Source: Acetobacter conturbans (GTDB lineage Bacteria > Pseudomonadota > Alphaproteobacteria > Acetobacterales > Acetobacteraceae). From it: DNA of 64,000 bases. The number at the start of each line of letters is the position of its first letter. The stretch's first letter is position 1. Shown here piece by piece: positions 20,163 to 28,681 of the stretch. A program made the translations under genes and the position numbers. The notes beneath the pieces were generated by a model. That model did not search any database and was not told where the DNA came from. It worked only from the letters and a program-made list of their open reading frames with translations. The stretch is from assembly GCF_011516755.1 (NCBI RefSeq), contig NZ_WOSY01000008.1, positions 62,001 through 126,000 of the forward strand, read 5' to 3'.

Positions 20163-20764
20163 CGCTGGCTCTCATTCTGTGGCAGATCGTGCTGACTCTT
20201 CTGATTCTCGGCGTTGCCGTAATGCTTTTGGCGCTGGCCCGGCAGATCGGCGTGCTGCACGAACGGATGGCACCGATCGGTCCGCAGGAAGCGCGGCCCG
20301 GCCTTGATGTGGGGCAGGTCGTCCCGCGTCTTGTCCTGCATACACTGGAGGATCGGCCGGTCGTGATCGGAGAGGCACTGCAGGCCGGACATCGCCAGAT
20401 GCTGCTGTTCGTGGCTCCGGAATGTCCTGTCTGCAAGCGGGTGATTCCGATTGCCCGTGACGTGGCCACGGCCAGAGGTTTCGAGTTGCTGTTCGTGGGA
20501 GACGGTCCGGTCCCCGAACTGAAAGACATGGTCGCCAGTCGCCCTGAAATGCAGGGGATTCCACTTCTGACGGGAGTGGAACTCGGACTGGTCCTGCAGA
20601 TCAACCGTCTGCCCGCACTGGTGCTGCTTGATGAGCGCGGCACCATCCGGGTCAAGGATATTGTGAATACACGGCGTCAGATCGAGGATTTGCTGGACAC
20701 TGTTCCAGAGGCTCCCCGACCGGCACACGTGGAGACAGGAGTGATTTCTCATGCTGCCGTCTGA
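20159..20764 (+). CDS. mauD: MauD-type membrane-anchored thioredoxin-like protein
   Basis: MauD is a periplasmic thioredoxin-fold protein that assists disulfide formation or isomerisation in the light chain. The 201 residues begin with a membrane anchor (about 4-26) and carry the redox motif CPVC in APECPVCKRVIPIARDVA, followed by LPALVLLDERGTIRVKDIVN. The ATG at 20159, overlapping the mauE stop, was chosen over an upstream start that reads mauE sequence. It overlaps the light chain gene by 14 nt. Confidence 0.92.
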   Translation: MTLALILWQIVLTLLILGVAVMLLALARQIGVLHERMAPIGPQEARPGLDVGQVVPRLVLHTLEDRPVVIGEALQAGHRQMLLFVAPECPVCKRVIPIARDVATARGFELLFVGDGPVPELKDMVASRPEMQGIPLLTGVELGLVLQINRLPALVLLDERGTIRVKDIVNTRRQIEDLLDTVPEAPRPAHVETGVISHAAV

Positions 20765-21311
20765 CAACAAACAGGGTTCATTACTTGATCGCCTGACCGA
20801 ATCCGTCGTGCGACGGATCGCTGGTCGCACCTCGCGGCGTGATGTGCTTACCAAACTGGGGGGCGCTGTCGCAGCAGTTCCCACTTTCATGCTGCTGCCG
20901 GTCAGCCGAGCCGGCGCCGCGACCGCGAAGCCGAAAGCGATGACGCCTTTCGGTGCCAAAGCGCAGGCGAAGGACGAGCTCGCCTGCGATTACTGGCGTT
21001 ACTGCGCCATTGATGGAAATCTCTGCTCGGCCTGCGGTGGGGGCGTTCACACCTGCCCGCCGGGAACGGCTCCGTCGCCGACATCATGGATCGGCAGCTG
21101 CTACAATCCGCAGGATGGCGCTTCCTACATGATCGCCTATCGTGATTGCTGTGGTCAGGATTCCTGTAACGAAGTGACCTGCCTCAACACCGATGGCGAC
21201 CAGCCCACCTACCGTCCGATGGCGAACAACGACATCATCTGGTGTTTCGGAACCGGAACGTCTGAGATGTATAACTGTTCGACCGCTGCCGTAGTCGGCA
21301 AGGCATCGTAA
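20751..21311 (+). CDS. Amine dehydrogenase light chain (TTQ subunit)
   Basis: The catalytic small subunit (MauA/AauA) carries tryptophan tryptophylquinone. W113 (TSWIGSCYNP) and W164 (DIIWCFG) are 51 residues apart, exactly the spacing of W57 and W108 in Paracoccus MauA. D132 (YRDCCG) matches Asp76, needed for TTQ formation. The mature part has 12 cysteines, fitting six disulfides, and ends VVGKAS as in MauA. The leader is twin-arginine type (TSRRDVLTKLGG), about 57 residues. Spacing between W164 and the last cysteine is one residue shorter than in Paracoccus. All known active-site elements are intact, so the enzyme is likely functional. Confidence 0.95.
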   Translation: MLPSDNKQGSLLDRLTESVVRRIAGRTSRRDVLTKLGGAVAAVPTFMLLPVSRAGAATAKPKAMTPFGAKAQAKDELACDYWRYCAIDGNLCSACGGGVHTCPPGTAPSPTSWIGSCYNPQDGASYMIAYRDCCGQDSCNEVTCLNTDGDQPTYRPMANNDIIWCFGTGTSEMYNCSTAAVVGKAS

Positions 21312-21334
21312 GATATTGGGAACGACAATAAATC

Positions 21335-21820
21335 ATGATCAAAATGACGAAGAAAACCTTCCTCCCGGCAATGGCGGCTTGTGCTGTCGCTGCAGGCGTC
21401 GCCCTGTCAGGCAGCGCGCAGGCAGCTGACGGCCAGCAGCTCTACAACGCGAACTGCAGCCTCTGCCATCAGGTTAGCGGCGCTGGCGTCGTTGGGCAGT
21501 TTCCTCCCCTGAAGGGCCGTATCGCCGCCATTGCTTCCACGCCTGAAGGCAAGACGTATGTGATGCACGTCCTGCTGAATGGCCTGTCGGGAATGGTCAA
21601 GGCCGGTGGCAATACCTACATGGGTTACATGCCGTCTTTCGGGGCGCAGACCGATGATAATATCGCCGCAATCCTGACCTATGTCGCGTCCCTGAGCGAT
21701 GTGAAGCCGGCGCCGGCCTTCACGGCAGACGACGTGAAGAGCGCCCGTGGCGCGATGCTGGCCCCCGCCGCCATTCTCGACGAGCGGAACAAGCTGAATG
21801 CTGCCCATCCTGTTCCGTAA
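21335..21820 (+). CDS. Monoheme cytochrome c, probable electron acceptor
   Basis: This is a periplasmic class I-type cytochrome c of 161 residues with a signal peptide (cleavage near AQAAD, residue 31) and one heme site, C41-S-L-C44-H45. A likely axial methionine is in MGYMPSFG. It lies 23 nt after the light chain gene and its 3' end overlaps the next cytochrome gene. Position directly after the B-E-D-A genes matches the small cytochrome reported after aauBEDA in Alcaligenes faecalis, so it is the best candidate for taking electrons from TTQ. That role is inferred. Confidence 0.88.
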   Translation: MIKMTKKTFLPAMAACAVAAGVALSGSAQAADGQQLYNANCSLCHQVSGAGVVGQFPPLKGRIAAIASTPEGKTYVMHVLLNGLSGMVKAGGNTYMGYMPSFGAQTDDNIAAILTYVASLSDVKPAPAFTADDVKSARGAMLAPAAILDERNKLNAAHPVP

Positions 21821-22331
21821 TAAGGATGACAAGAGGCTGCATTCGGTTCTTGGCGTTATAGGCTCTCTGCTCATGGCGCTCGGAGTTGCGGCGAGCGGAT
21901 CTGTCTCAGGGCAGGCCCGCGCCGCAGATGCCGTTCCGAACGCTACCGTTCTGGATCACCCGCGTGTTGGCTATCTCTCCCATTGCGGTGGGTGTCACGG
22001 CATTGAAGGCTATTCGGGCAACACATTCGTTCCGACCCTGCGCAATGCCGTAGGCGCCTTTGCCTGTACCGATGAGGGACGGGAGTATCTGATCCGGGTG
22101 CCGGGGGTGTCGATGTCCCTGATCCGGGACGATCAGGAACTCGCGGACATCATGAATTTCGTCATGCTGCAACTGGCGGGCACGAGCCTGCCGAAGGGTT
22201 TCCACCCTTATACGGCAGTTGAAATCCATGAATGGCGTCAGCATCCGTTGTCCGTACCGGATTTCATGACACATCGCGGGCAGGTGCTGGAGCGGTCTCT
22301 GGCCGCATGCGCGCGGGCAACTGACAAATAA
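21798..22331 (+). CDS. Second monoheme cytochrome c
   Basis: The 177-residue product has a signal peptide (hydrophobic residues ~17-33, cleavage near RAAD) and one heme site, C63-G-G-C66-H67. It overlaps the previous cytochrome gene by 23 nt, so it is co-translated. Outside the heme motif it does not look like its neighbour; the C-terminal 60 residues (KGFHPYTAVEIHEWRQHPL...) are unusual. It is too short and has too few hemes to be MauG. A role as second electron carrier, or in TTQ maturation, is open. Confidence 0.82.
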   Translation: MLPILFRNKDDKRLHSVLGVIGSLLMALGVAASGSVSGQARAADAVPNATVLDHPRVGYLSHCGGCHGIEGYSGNTFVPTLRNAVGAFACTDEGREYLIRVPGVSMSLIRDDQELADIMNFVMLQLAGTSLPKGFHPYTAVEIHEWRQHPLSVPDFMTHRGQVLERSLAACARATDK

Positions 22332-22428
22332 CGATCATTAGGAAAGCGGCGGCTTTTTCCACTACCACACATTACAGGCACCGGAACCGCCATCCTGCTC
22401 CGGTCCTGAAACAAGGAATGTCCGCCGC

Positions 22429-23790
22429 ATGAATCTGAGTCGTCGCTTTTCCGTAGGGGCGTATTTTGCGCTGCAACTCGTCTCCATTCCGGCGCTTGCG
22501 CAGGAAAGACTGACACCGGAAGAATCGGGCCGCCCTCTGGTCAGTGAGGAGACGGCAGGGGAAAAAGCGGATGCGGCGAAAGTGGATGTTAACCTGAAAA
22601 GCCCCGGCAACCATAGCTGGTTTGACGATCTTGAAGGCCATATCGTGGTCGAGGCGGGTGTGAACGGCAATCCGTGGACCCATACAGGACGCAACTGGGC
22701 GCAGTCCTATGTGGACCGTGCGAACACCGCCACGCTGAATCAGATTACCGGTACGCTGTCACATCCGGTTTCCGATATCGGCGGCGGCTACGGCCTCGGG
22801 TTTGTCTTTGAAGTGCTGTACGGTTCGGATGCCCGCTTCAATCCGACAATCGGCATGGCGGACGGGGCCATCACGGGTATGTATCAGATTGCGCCGACGC
22901 AGGCCCATATCGATGCGCATCTGCCTTGGTTCACCAAGGATGGCGTCGATCTGCAGATCGGTCAGATGTACGGCATGCAGGGCGTCGAAGGAACGGACGC
23001 GCTGGAACGGCCTTTCTACAGCTATAACTATTCATCCGATTACATCGTGCCGTTCGAAGTGGTGGGTGTGACCGCGACGGTCCATATCGCCGATCATTTC
23101 GACTGGATTCTGGGTGTGAACGCCGGTAACTCCACGACTTTCGGGGGTGCGAAAAACAATAACCGCCCCAAGGGTTATTTCGGATTCCAGTTCAACGGCC
23201 TGATGGATGGAAAGCTGGATATTTCTGCTCTTTCCTATGTCGGACCACAGCAGAGCGTTTACGCCATCGGCAGTGCGGCCAATCACGAGATGGAATATAT
23301 CGGCGATATCATCGCATCGTACAAGATCGACGACGCGACAACTGTCACCGTCAACGGTACATACTTCCACGATGACTATCTGCGTGACGATGTCTATGGT
23401 GTGACCACCTATTTCGCCCATGACTTCTTCCCCTGGCTGACTTTCAACCTGCGTGGCGAAATCTTCCGCGATAATAACGGCAGCGTTGTTGGCACCAACA
23501 CGTCCACCATGTCCTACATCGACGAATTGCGCGGACGTCCTTACTCCTATGACTATGCGGCGGGTACGACGTATGGAGAGCTGACCGCAGGCGTTTCCTA
23601 TCGCCCGCAGTTCCTGAACCTGCCGAAAGGTGGCCTGACCATTCGTCCTGAACTCCGGATCGACAAGTCTCTCAATGGAACGCGACCGTTCAACCGTGTT
23701 TCCCCCACAGACGATCCGACGATCAACTATGCCAATAACGGCACGAGCAACATGTTCTGGTTCAGTTGTGACGCCATCTGGGCGTTCTGA
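22429..23790 (+). CDS. Outer-membrane porin-like beta-barrel (BBP2/porin-2 type)
   Basis: The 453-residue product has a signal peptide (ALAQE cleavage near residue 25), a ~40-residue charged spacer, then a barrel with repeated amphipathic strands (for example EGHIVVEAGVNGNPWTH, DWILGVNAGNSTTFGG, TTVTVNGTYFHDDY) and a terminal strand ending in Phe (DAIWAF), the usual barrel C-terminal residue. It resembles the putative OmpL-like/porin-2 family. It follows the cytochromes by about 97 nt. Within this operon it could admit amines to the periplasm, which is inference. Confidence 0.75.
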   Translation: MNLSRRFSVGAYFALQLVSIPALAQERLTPEESGRPLVSEETAGEKADAAKVDVNLKSPGNHSWFDDLEGHIVVEAGVNGNPWTHTGRNWAQSYVDRANTATLNQITGTLSHPVSDIGGGYGLGFVFEVLYGSDARFNPTIGMADGAITGMYQIAPTQAHIDAHLPWFTKDGVDLQIGQMYGMQGVEGTDALERPFYSYNYSSDYIVPFEVVGVTATVHIADHFDWILGVNAGNSTTFGGAKNNNRPKGYFGFQFNGLMDGKLDISALSYVGPQQSVYAIGSAANHEMEYIGDIIASYKIDDATTVTVNGTYFHDDYLRDDVYGVTTYFAHDFFPWLTFNLRGEIFRDNNGSVVGTNTSTMSYIDELRGRPYSYDYAAGTTYGELTAGVSYRPQFLNLPKGGLTIRPELRIDKSLNGTRPFNRVSPTDDPTINYANNGTSNMFWFSCDAIWAF

Positions 23791-23826
23791 ACAACGGGGC
23801 AGGGATCAGGCGGGACGGGCGGACAC

Positions 23827-24426
23827 ATGAATGTTCTGATCTGTGGAAATGTGCTGCTGACGGTCGTTCTGGTCGCGGCGCTGTTCGTCACATGGAAACT
23901 GACGCGTCAGGTGCGGCAACTCTTCAGGGAAGTCGCACCGGCAGGGGCACTGACGGCCGCCAAGGGGCCGCAGCCCGGCGATCCCTGTCCGGTTCAGCCT
24001 TTTCATCTACTTGATGGCAGCGATATCAGCCTGACCCGCAGCGAGCAGACACGTCTGCTTCTGTTCGTTTCCGCGACATGCCCGGTATCCCGCAAGATCA
24101 TTCCCATTGCGCAGGATTTCTGCCGCCGCGAGCATGTGGACCTTCTTTTCGCCGGAGATGATGCTCCTGTCGTTCAGCAGCGCTTCGTTCAGGATGCGGG
24201 AATGTCCGCTGCACGCTTTATCAATGACGCGACGCTGGGTCGGGCACTTGAAGTAGACAAGTTGCCTGCGGCATTTCTGCTGTCGCACGACGGTGTCATC
24301 CTTTCGCGTGGACTGGTGAACAGTCGCGAACATCTGGAAAGTCTGCTGAACGCGTGGGAAAGCGGTTTCACCACCGTGCAGGATTATATCACGCACACAA
24401 AGCGTCAGCGGGCAGCCATCGTCTGA
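23827..24426 (+). CDS. Second MauD-like anchored thioredoxin with CPVS motif
   Basis: The protein repeats the architecture of MauD at 20159: N-terminal anchor (about 4-23), then a thioredoxin fold with FVSATCPVSRKIIPIAQDF and KLPAAFLLSHDGVILSRGLVNSREHLESLL. The redox motif is CPVS, so the second cysteine is lost and simple dithiol oxidation chemistry is not possible. The strong similarity to the upstream MauD suggests duplication within the operon. It may act as a chaperone or monothiol isomerase for the light chain or a cytochrome; this is inferred. It is the last gene before a strong hairpin. Confidence 0.82.
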   Translation: MNVLICGNVLLTVVLVAALFVTWKLTRQVRQLFREVAPAGALTAAKGPQPGDPCPVQPFHLLDGSDISLTRSEQTRLLLFVSATCPVSRKIIPIAQDFCRREHVDLLFAGDDAPVVQQRFVQDAGMSAARFINDATLGRALEVDKLPAAFLLSHDGVILSRGLVNSREHLESLLNAWESGFTTVQDYITHTKRQRAAIV

Positions 24427-24473
24427 TCTGTTATTGCCTCGGAAAAGCTCTTGCTCTGCAAGAAGAAAGACGA

Positions 24474-24508
24474 ACAGGCGGAAGGTTGAAACATGTCCTT
24501 CCGCCTGT
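24474..24508. terminator. Bidirectional hairpin between amine and aldehyde dehydrogenase operons
   Basis: A perfect 12-bp stem (ACAGGCGGAAGG 24474-24485 with CCTTCCGCCTGT 24497-24508) lies between two convergent operons, close to both stops. No long T-run is present on either side. Confidence 0.7.
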
Positions 24509-24520
24509 CTGTTGGGCTTG

Positions 24521-25762
24521 TCAGGGACCTTTTGCAGCCGCGTTCAGCTTGTCCTCTGAAGGTGTCGCTTCCGTGAAATGCGTCATCACGAACGCCGCGA
24601 TATCGTTCAGATCCCTCTGACTCAGATTGCCGCCCGCGAAACCCGGCATGATCTGGTTGCCGCTGGCTGTCGTGAGGGTCGAACCATTCATGATGATGCG
24701 CACCAGATTACGGCCACCGTCCGCACTGAGCGTGCGAGAGCCAATAATGTTTGCGAATGGTGACTGGCGTCCGCTTCCATCCGGCAAGTGGCAGCCGGCG
24801 CAGGTTGAGGCAAACAGACGAGCCCCTTTCGTAGCCTGCGGCAGCGTGTCATCACCGGCTGCCGGCTTGCGCGGAGGGGAGGCTGCATCGTCGGATGATT
24901 GCGGTTTCAGGTCATGCAGATACACGACCATCGCGTGAATGTCGGCAGGCGTCAGATAATGCAGACTGAAACTGATGACTTCCGCCATGTCAGCCGAAGC
25001 GGTTCCGTGCCCGTCCGCATGGCCCGTGGACAGGTATTGCGCGAGCGCTTCATCGCTCCAGCCGCCAATGCCGCTACTTTTGTCAGGAGAGATGTTGTAG
25101 GCGCGCAGTCCGTTTACCACGGTACCCGCAAAGGCCCTGTCCGCTGAAAGCCCGTAGGTCAGGGTGCGTGGCGAATGACAGTCCGCACAGTGGCCCGGTC
25201 CTTCCACCAGATAACGCCCACGATTCCATTCCGCGGATTTTTGCGGATCGTCGGGATAGGAGGAGGCTGGTCCGTTGAGCAGATTCCAGCCCACCATCAT
25301 CGCCCGGATCGAGAAGGGAAACTTCAGATGGTTCGGCGAAGGAGTATTGGCGGAAGGCGGCACGGTCGCCAGCCACGCACGGATGTCTTTCACCTCGTCC
25401 ACGCTCATCCGCGCATAGGCTGGGTAAGGCATGGCCGGGTAAAGATGCTTCCATCCCGGAGAGACACCTTCGCGGACCGAGCGGACGAATTCGTCATCCG
25501 TCCACTTGCCGATGCCATGATCGGGGTCAGGCGTGATGTTCGGAGCGTAGATCACGCCCATACCCGGCACGGGGAAAGCGCGACCGCCCGCAAAGGGCAC
25601 CCCACCGGGGACAGTATGGCAGGCCTCGCAGTCAGCGGCGCGGGCGAGATATTCACCGCGTTCGACGGATGGTGCCGCCTGCGCAGGACCAACTGACATG
25701 AGACTGGTGCCTGCAAGAAGGGCAAGAAGGAAGGATGGTCGAGAGAGTCCGTGCCGCATCAT
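24521..25762 (-). CDS. Triheme cytochrome c subunit of molybdenum aldehyde dehydrogenase
   Basis: This 413-residue protein is the membrane-associated electron-transfer subunit. It has a signal peptide (GPAQAAP near residue 30) and three heme sites: CEACH, CADCH and CAGCH, as in cytochrome subunits of acetic-acid-bacterial dehydrogenases. It passes electrons from the Mo/Fe-S subunits to ubiquinone or cytochromes. The ATG at 25762 overlaps the large-subunit stop as ATGA; longer readings run into that gene. The gene order small-large-cytochrome resembles the aldSLC-type operons described in acetic acid bacteria. Confidence 0.9.
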   Translation of the reverse strand: MMRHGLSRPSFLLALLAGTSLMSVGPAQAAPSVERGEYLARAADCEACHTVPGGVPFAGGRAFPVPGMGVIYAPNITPDPDHGIGKWTDDEFVRSVREGVSPGWKHLYPAMPYPAYARMSVDEVKDIRAWLATVPPSANTPSPNHLKFPFSIRAMMVGWNLLNGPASSYPDDPQKSAEWNRGRYLVEGPGHCADCHSPRTLTYGLSADRAFAGTVVNGLRAYNISPDKSSGIGGWSDEALAQYLSTGHADGHGTASADMAEVISFSLHYLTPADIHAMVVYLHDLKPQSSDDAASPPRKPAAGDDTLPQATKGARLFASTCAGCHLPDGSGRQSPFANIIGSRTLSADGGRNLVRIIMNGSTLTTASGNQIMPGFAGGNLSQRDLNDIAAFVMTHFTEATPSEDKLNAAAKGP

Positions 25763-27924
25763 CGCACCGCCTCCTTTTCCAGATTGCGCGGCGAGAGAAG
25801 GGGCAGTGTGCGATAGCGATGCCCCTGTGCCGCCGCCATGGCATTGGCGAGAACGGGTGCTGCGGCTGCGGTGCCGACCTCGCCGATGCCGCCCGGATCT
25901 TCCCGGCTGTCCATCAGGCGAACGTCGATGCGGCGCGGCGCTTCGTTCATGCGCATCACCCGCCATGTGTTGAAGTTGCTTTCCTGCACACGACCGTTTT
26001 CAAGTGTGATCTCGTTGTAGAGCGCTGCACTGAAACCGAAAATCAGGCCGCCTTCGATCTGGGAGATCACCTGATCCGGATTTACCACCTGCCCACAATC
26101 CACCACAGCCGTCACACGATGAATGAGGACAGTGTCCGGAGCAGGCATTTCGATTTCTGCAATGCTTGCCATGTAGGATCCGAACGCGAACTGAAGCGCG
26201 ACCCCCCGGGCGCGGCCATTGGGCACGGGCGTATCCCAGCCCGCGTCTTTGGCAACCTGATCCAGCACTGCCACGGCGCGCGGATTGGCCTTCGCCAGTT
26301 CCCGTCTGTACGCGACCTTGTCGACACCGGCCCGCTCGGCGAGTTCGTCGATGAACCCTTCCACCACGAATAAACCGCGCGTGCCCCCCACGCCACGCCA
26401 CCATGCGGTGATGACGCCGGGTGCTTCGCGTCGCGCGAACTCCAGCCGATAGGCATCGTAGCTGTATGGGGTAACCAGCGTCGCGACGGAAAGATCCTCG
26501 TCGTAGCCTTCCTTTGTCAGTTCCGGCGGATCCCACCGCGCCACGACCGCCGGACCGACAACACGATGCTTGATGGCCGTCACGCGACCTTTCTCGTTCA
26601 GACCTGCCGTCACTTCATCCACATAGGCGGGCCGGTACCGGTCACGTGTGATGTCTTCTTCCCGACTCCACACGATCTTCAGAGGATAATTAACCTGTTT
26701 TGCGAAGTGCAGACACTGGGTGACATATTCATGTTCGAGACGTCGCCCGAAGCCGCCACCGATATATTGACTGTGAAGCGTGATCTTTTCTTTCGGCAGG
26801 CCGGTAATCTCGGAGGCCGTATCGCGGGCCCGATCGGCGACCTGCGTGCCGGTCCACACATCGCACCCATCCGGACGGACGTGGGCCGTGCAGTTGATCG
26901 GCTCCATCGGTGCATGGGCCAGAAGCGGCTGCTGGTAAATGGCGCTGTAGGATGCGTGAGATTTTGCAATGGCGGATTCAGCATCCCCTTTCGGGCTTGG
27001 CACAATGGCCGGACCTTTCAGCCCTTCATGTAACTGATCATAGATCGTCCGGGTGTTCACATCGCCGTTCGGACCCACATTCCATTCCACCCGAAGCGCC
27101 TGAAGCCCCTTGCGTGCGGCCCAGTAATGCTCGCCCACGACACACACGGCATCTTTCGCATCGGTGACCAGCACGGCGACCACGCCCCGCACGGCCATCG
27201 CCGCGTCCCGGTTGAGGCCGCGCAATGTGCCTCCCACAACTGGACAGGCGGCGACCGTGCCGATCTTCTGGCCCGGCACACGTACATCAATGCCGAAAAC
27301 CGCCGCACCTTCCACCTTCACGGCACTGTCGAGACGATGCTGCGGCTTGCCGATCAGGCGATAATCCGTCGCGGCCTTGAGGGGCGGCTCCTTTGGCAGC
27401 GGCAGCTTCGAGGCATCGACGGCGACGTCTCCGAACGTCAGCGTGCGTCCGGATGGTGCATGTGTGATGATGCCGGACCCGACCGCGCAGCTTTCCGGTC
27501 CCACGCCCCAGCGTGTGGCGGCCGCCTGCACGAGAACCGTCCGCGCCGCCGCTCCGGCCTGCCGCAAAGGCATCCATTCCGTCATGATGGACATCGAGCC
27601 GCCAGTGATTTCAGCGGAACCCGGTGGGGCAGCTTCCATTTCCACCTGCGCCAGATCGACGCCGAGTTCTTCCGCGATCAGCATGACGGAGGAGGTGTAA
27701 ATGCCCTGACCCATCTCGATGTTGGGCAGAATGAGCGTGATGCGATTGTCCGGTGTAATGCGGATATAGGTGTTGGGTGCAAAGGGAGCCGGGGCATCTT
27801 CGACCAGCATGCCTGTCGCCGCACGTGAGGAGGCCGCAGGCCACAATGTGGCAAGCAGCAATCCTCCGCCGCCAAGCAGGATACCGCGACGTCCGGTGTG
27901 AAGATTTTTTTCTGCACGGGTCAT
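25759..27924 (-). CDS. Molybdopterin-binding large subunit of periplasmic aldehyde dehydrogenase (xanthine oxidase family)
   Basis: The 721-residue subunit holds the molybdenum cofactor. It has a twin-arginine leader (TGRRGILLGGGGLLLATL), then the isoquinoline-1-oxidoreductase/aldehyde dehydrogenase fold with NIEMGQGIYTSSVMLIAEELG, GGGFGRRLEHEYV, GGTRG, and the C-terminal GGIGEVGTAAAAPVLANA with the catalytic-type glutamate. The likely reaction is aldehyde to carboxylic acid in the periplasm, but isoquinoline- or N-heterocycle-type substrates cannot be excluded. ATG at 27924 overlaps the small-subunit stop. The cofactor would require MoaB-type proteins such as that at 5278. Confidence 0.9.
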   Translation of the reverse strand: MTRAEKNLHTGRRGILLGGGGLLLATLWPAASSRAATGMLVEDAPAPFAPNTYIRITPDNRITLILPNIEMGQGIYTSSVMLIAEELGVDLAQVEMEAAPPGSAEITGGSMSIMTEWMPLRQAGAAARTVLVQAAATRWGVGPESCAVGSGIITHAPSGRTLTFGDVAVDASKLPLPKEPPLKAATDYRLIGKPQHRLDSAVKVEGAAVFGIDVRVPGQKIGTVAACPVVGGTLRGLNRDAAMAVRGVVAVLVTDAKDAVCVVGEHYWAARKGLQALRVEWNVGPNGDVNTRTIYDQLHEGLKGPAIVPSPKGDAESAIAKSHASYSAIYQQPLLAHAPMEPINCTAHVRPDGCDVWTGTQVADRARDTASEITGLPKEKITLHSQYIGGGFGRRLEHEYVTQCLHFAKQVNYPLKIVWSREEDITRDRYRPAYVDEVTAGLNEKGRVTAIKHRVVGPAVVARWDPPELTKEGYDEDLSVATLVTPYSYDAYRLEFARREAPGVITAWWRGVGGTRGLFVVEGFIDELAERAGVDKVAYRRELAKANPRAVAVLDQVAKDAGWDTPVPNGRARGVALQFAFGSYMASIAEIEMPAPDTVLIHRVTAVVDCGQVVNPDQVISQIEGGLIFGFSAALYNEITLENGRVQESNFNTWRVMRMNEAPRRIDVRLMDSREDPGGIGEVGTAAAAPVLANAMAAAQGHRYRTLPLLSPRNLEKEAVR

Positions 27925-28382
27925 ACTGCTTCTCCCGCTGCCAGATGAATGGCCTTGCGGATTCGCATGTAAGTACCGCAGCGGCACATATTGCCGGACA
28001 TGGCACTGTCAATCTGGTCGTCTGTCGGGTTTTTCACCGTTTTGAGCAGCCCCACCGCCGCCATGACCTGACCGGGCTGACAATAGCCGCACTGCACGAC
28101 ATCGAGGTCGATCCATGCCTTTTTCACGGCATGGACAATGGGGTCGGCATCATCAAGACCTTCGATCGTCGTGATGGCGCCATCCCCGATCTGGCTGACC
28201 TGCAAGGCGCAGGCGCGCACGGGGCGACCGTCGAGATGCACGGTGCAGACCCCGCACTGGGCGATGCCGCAGCCGAACTTCGTGCCATCCAGTCCGATGA
28301 TGTCCCGAAGCACCCACAGCAAAGGCGTGTCGGGGTCCACATCGACCGTGTGCGTTTGCCCGTTCACGCGCAGTGTCTGCAT
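27921..28382 (-). CDS. [2Fe-2S] small subunit of aldehyde dehydrogenase
   Basis: The 153-residue protein has the two Fe-S domains of the xanthine oxidase family. The plant-type cluster is C38, C43, C46 in KFGCGIAQCGVCTVHLDG with the next cysteine in VRACALQV. The C-terminal cluster is CGYCQPGQV and MCRCGTY. It transfers electrons from the Mo site to the cytochrome subunit. It is the first gene of the three-gene minus-strand operon and has no signal peptide, so it is probably exported together with the twin-arginine large subunit. Confidence 0.94.
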   Translation of the reverse strand: MQTLRVNGQTHTVDVDPDTPLLWVLRDIIGLDGTKFGCGIAQCGVCTVHLDGRPVRACALQVSQIGDGAITTIEGLDDADPIVHAVKKAWIDLDVVQCGYCQPGQVMAAVGLLKTVKNPTDDQIDSAMSGNMCRCGTYMRIRKAIHLAAGEAV

Positions 28383-28654
28383 TGGGGTGCCTCTCGGGAG
28401 TTCTGTTTCTTTTGTCAGGTCATAACATGGAAGAAACGTCCAGAGGACAGTTGAGATGCAGTTACATAGAAAAAATAGAAGAATTGTCTGTATATAATAG
28501 AATATAGATTGGTCTTTGGAGAGATTTTCGTCCCTGTATTCTTTTGGTGGCAGTCCAGCGTTAATCTTTGGGCGAGTTCGCGGGTGTCACTGCCTCCGGT
28601 GCTGAGACGAGGAAAAAGAGCCGCTGATTGTTGCTTTTTAGGGGTAACGAACAA

Positions 28655-28675
28655 CGCCCCGGAAAGACCGGGGCG
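28655..28675 (-). terminator. Terminator hairpin after petA
   Basis: An 8-bp GC-rich stem (CGCCCCGG 28655-28662 with CCGGGGCG 28668-28675) and short loop lie 7 nt beyond the petA stop on the minus strand, followed by TTGTTCGTT. It ends the pet operon. The rest of 28383-28654 holds no gene that I can support and should contain the aldehyde dehydrogenase promoter. Confidence 0.75.
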
Positions 28676-28681
28676 TATTCT

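Noticed and set aside
19592..20959. 455-codon minus-strand frame opposite mauE, mauD and mauA
   Set aside because: The plus-strand genes have intact family motifs and overlapping start/stop coupling; the antisense frame has none.
18388..24426. Possible mauG, mauF or amicyanin gene in the amine dehydrogenase operon
   Set aside because: All frames in the interval were accounted for by other genes. The cytochromes have only one CXXCH each and no cupredoxin motif was seen.
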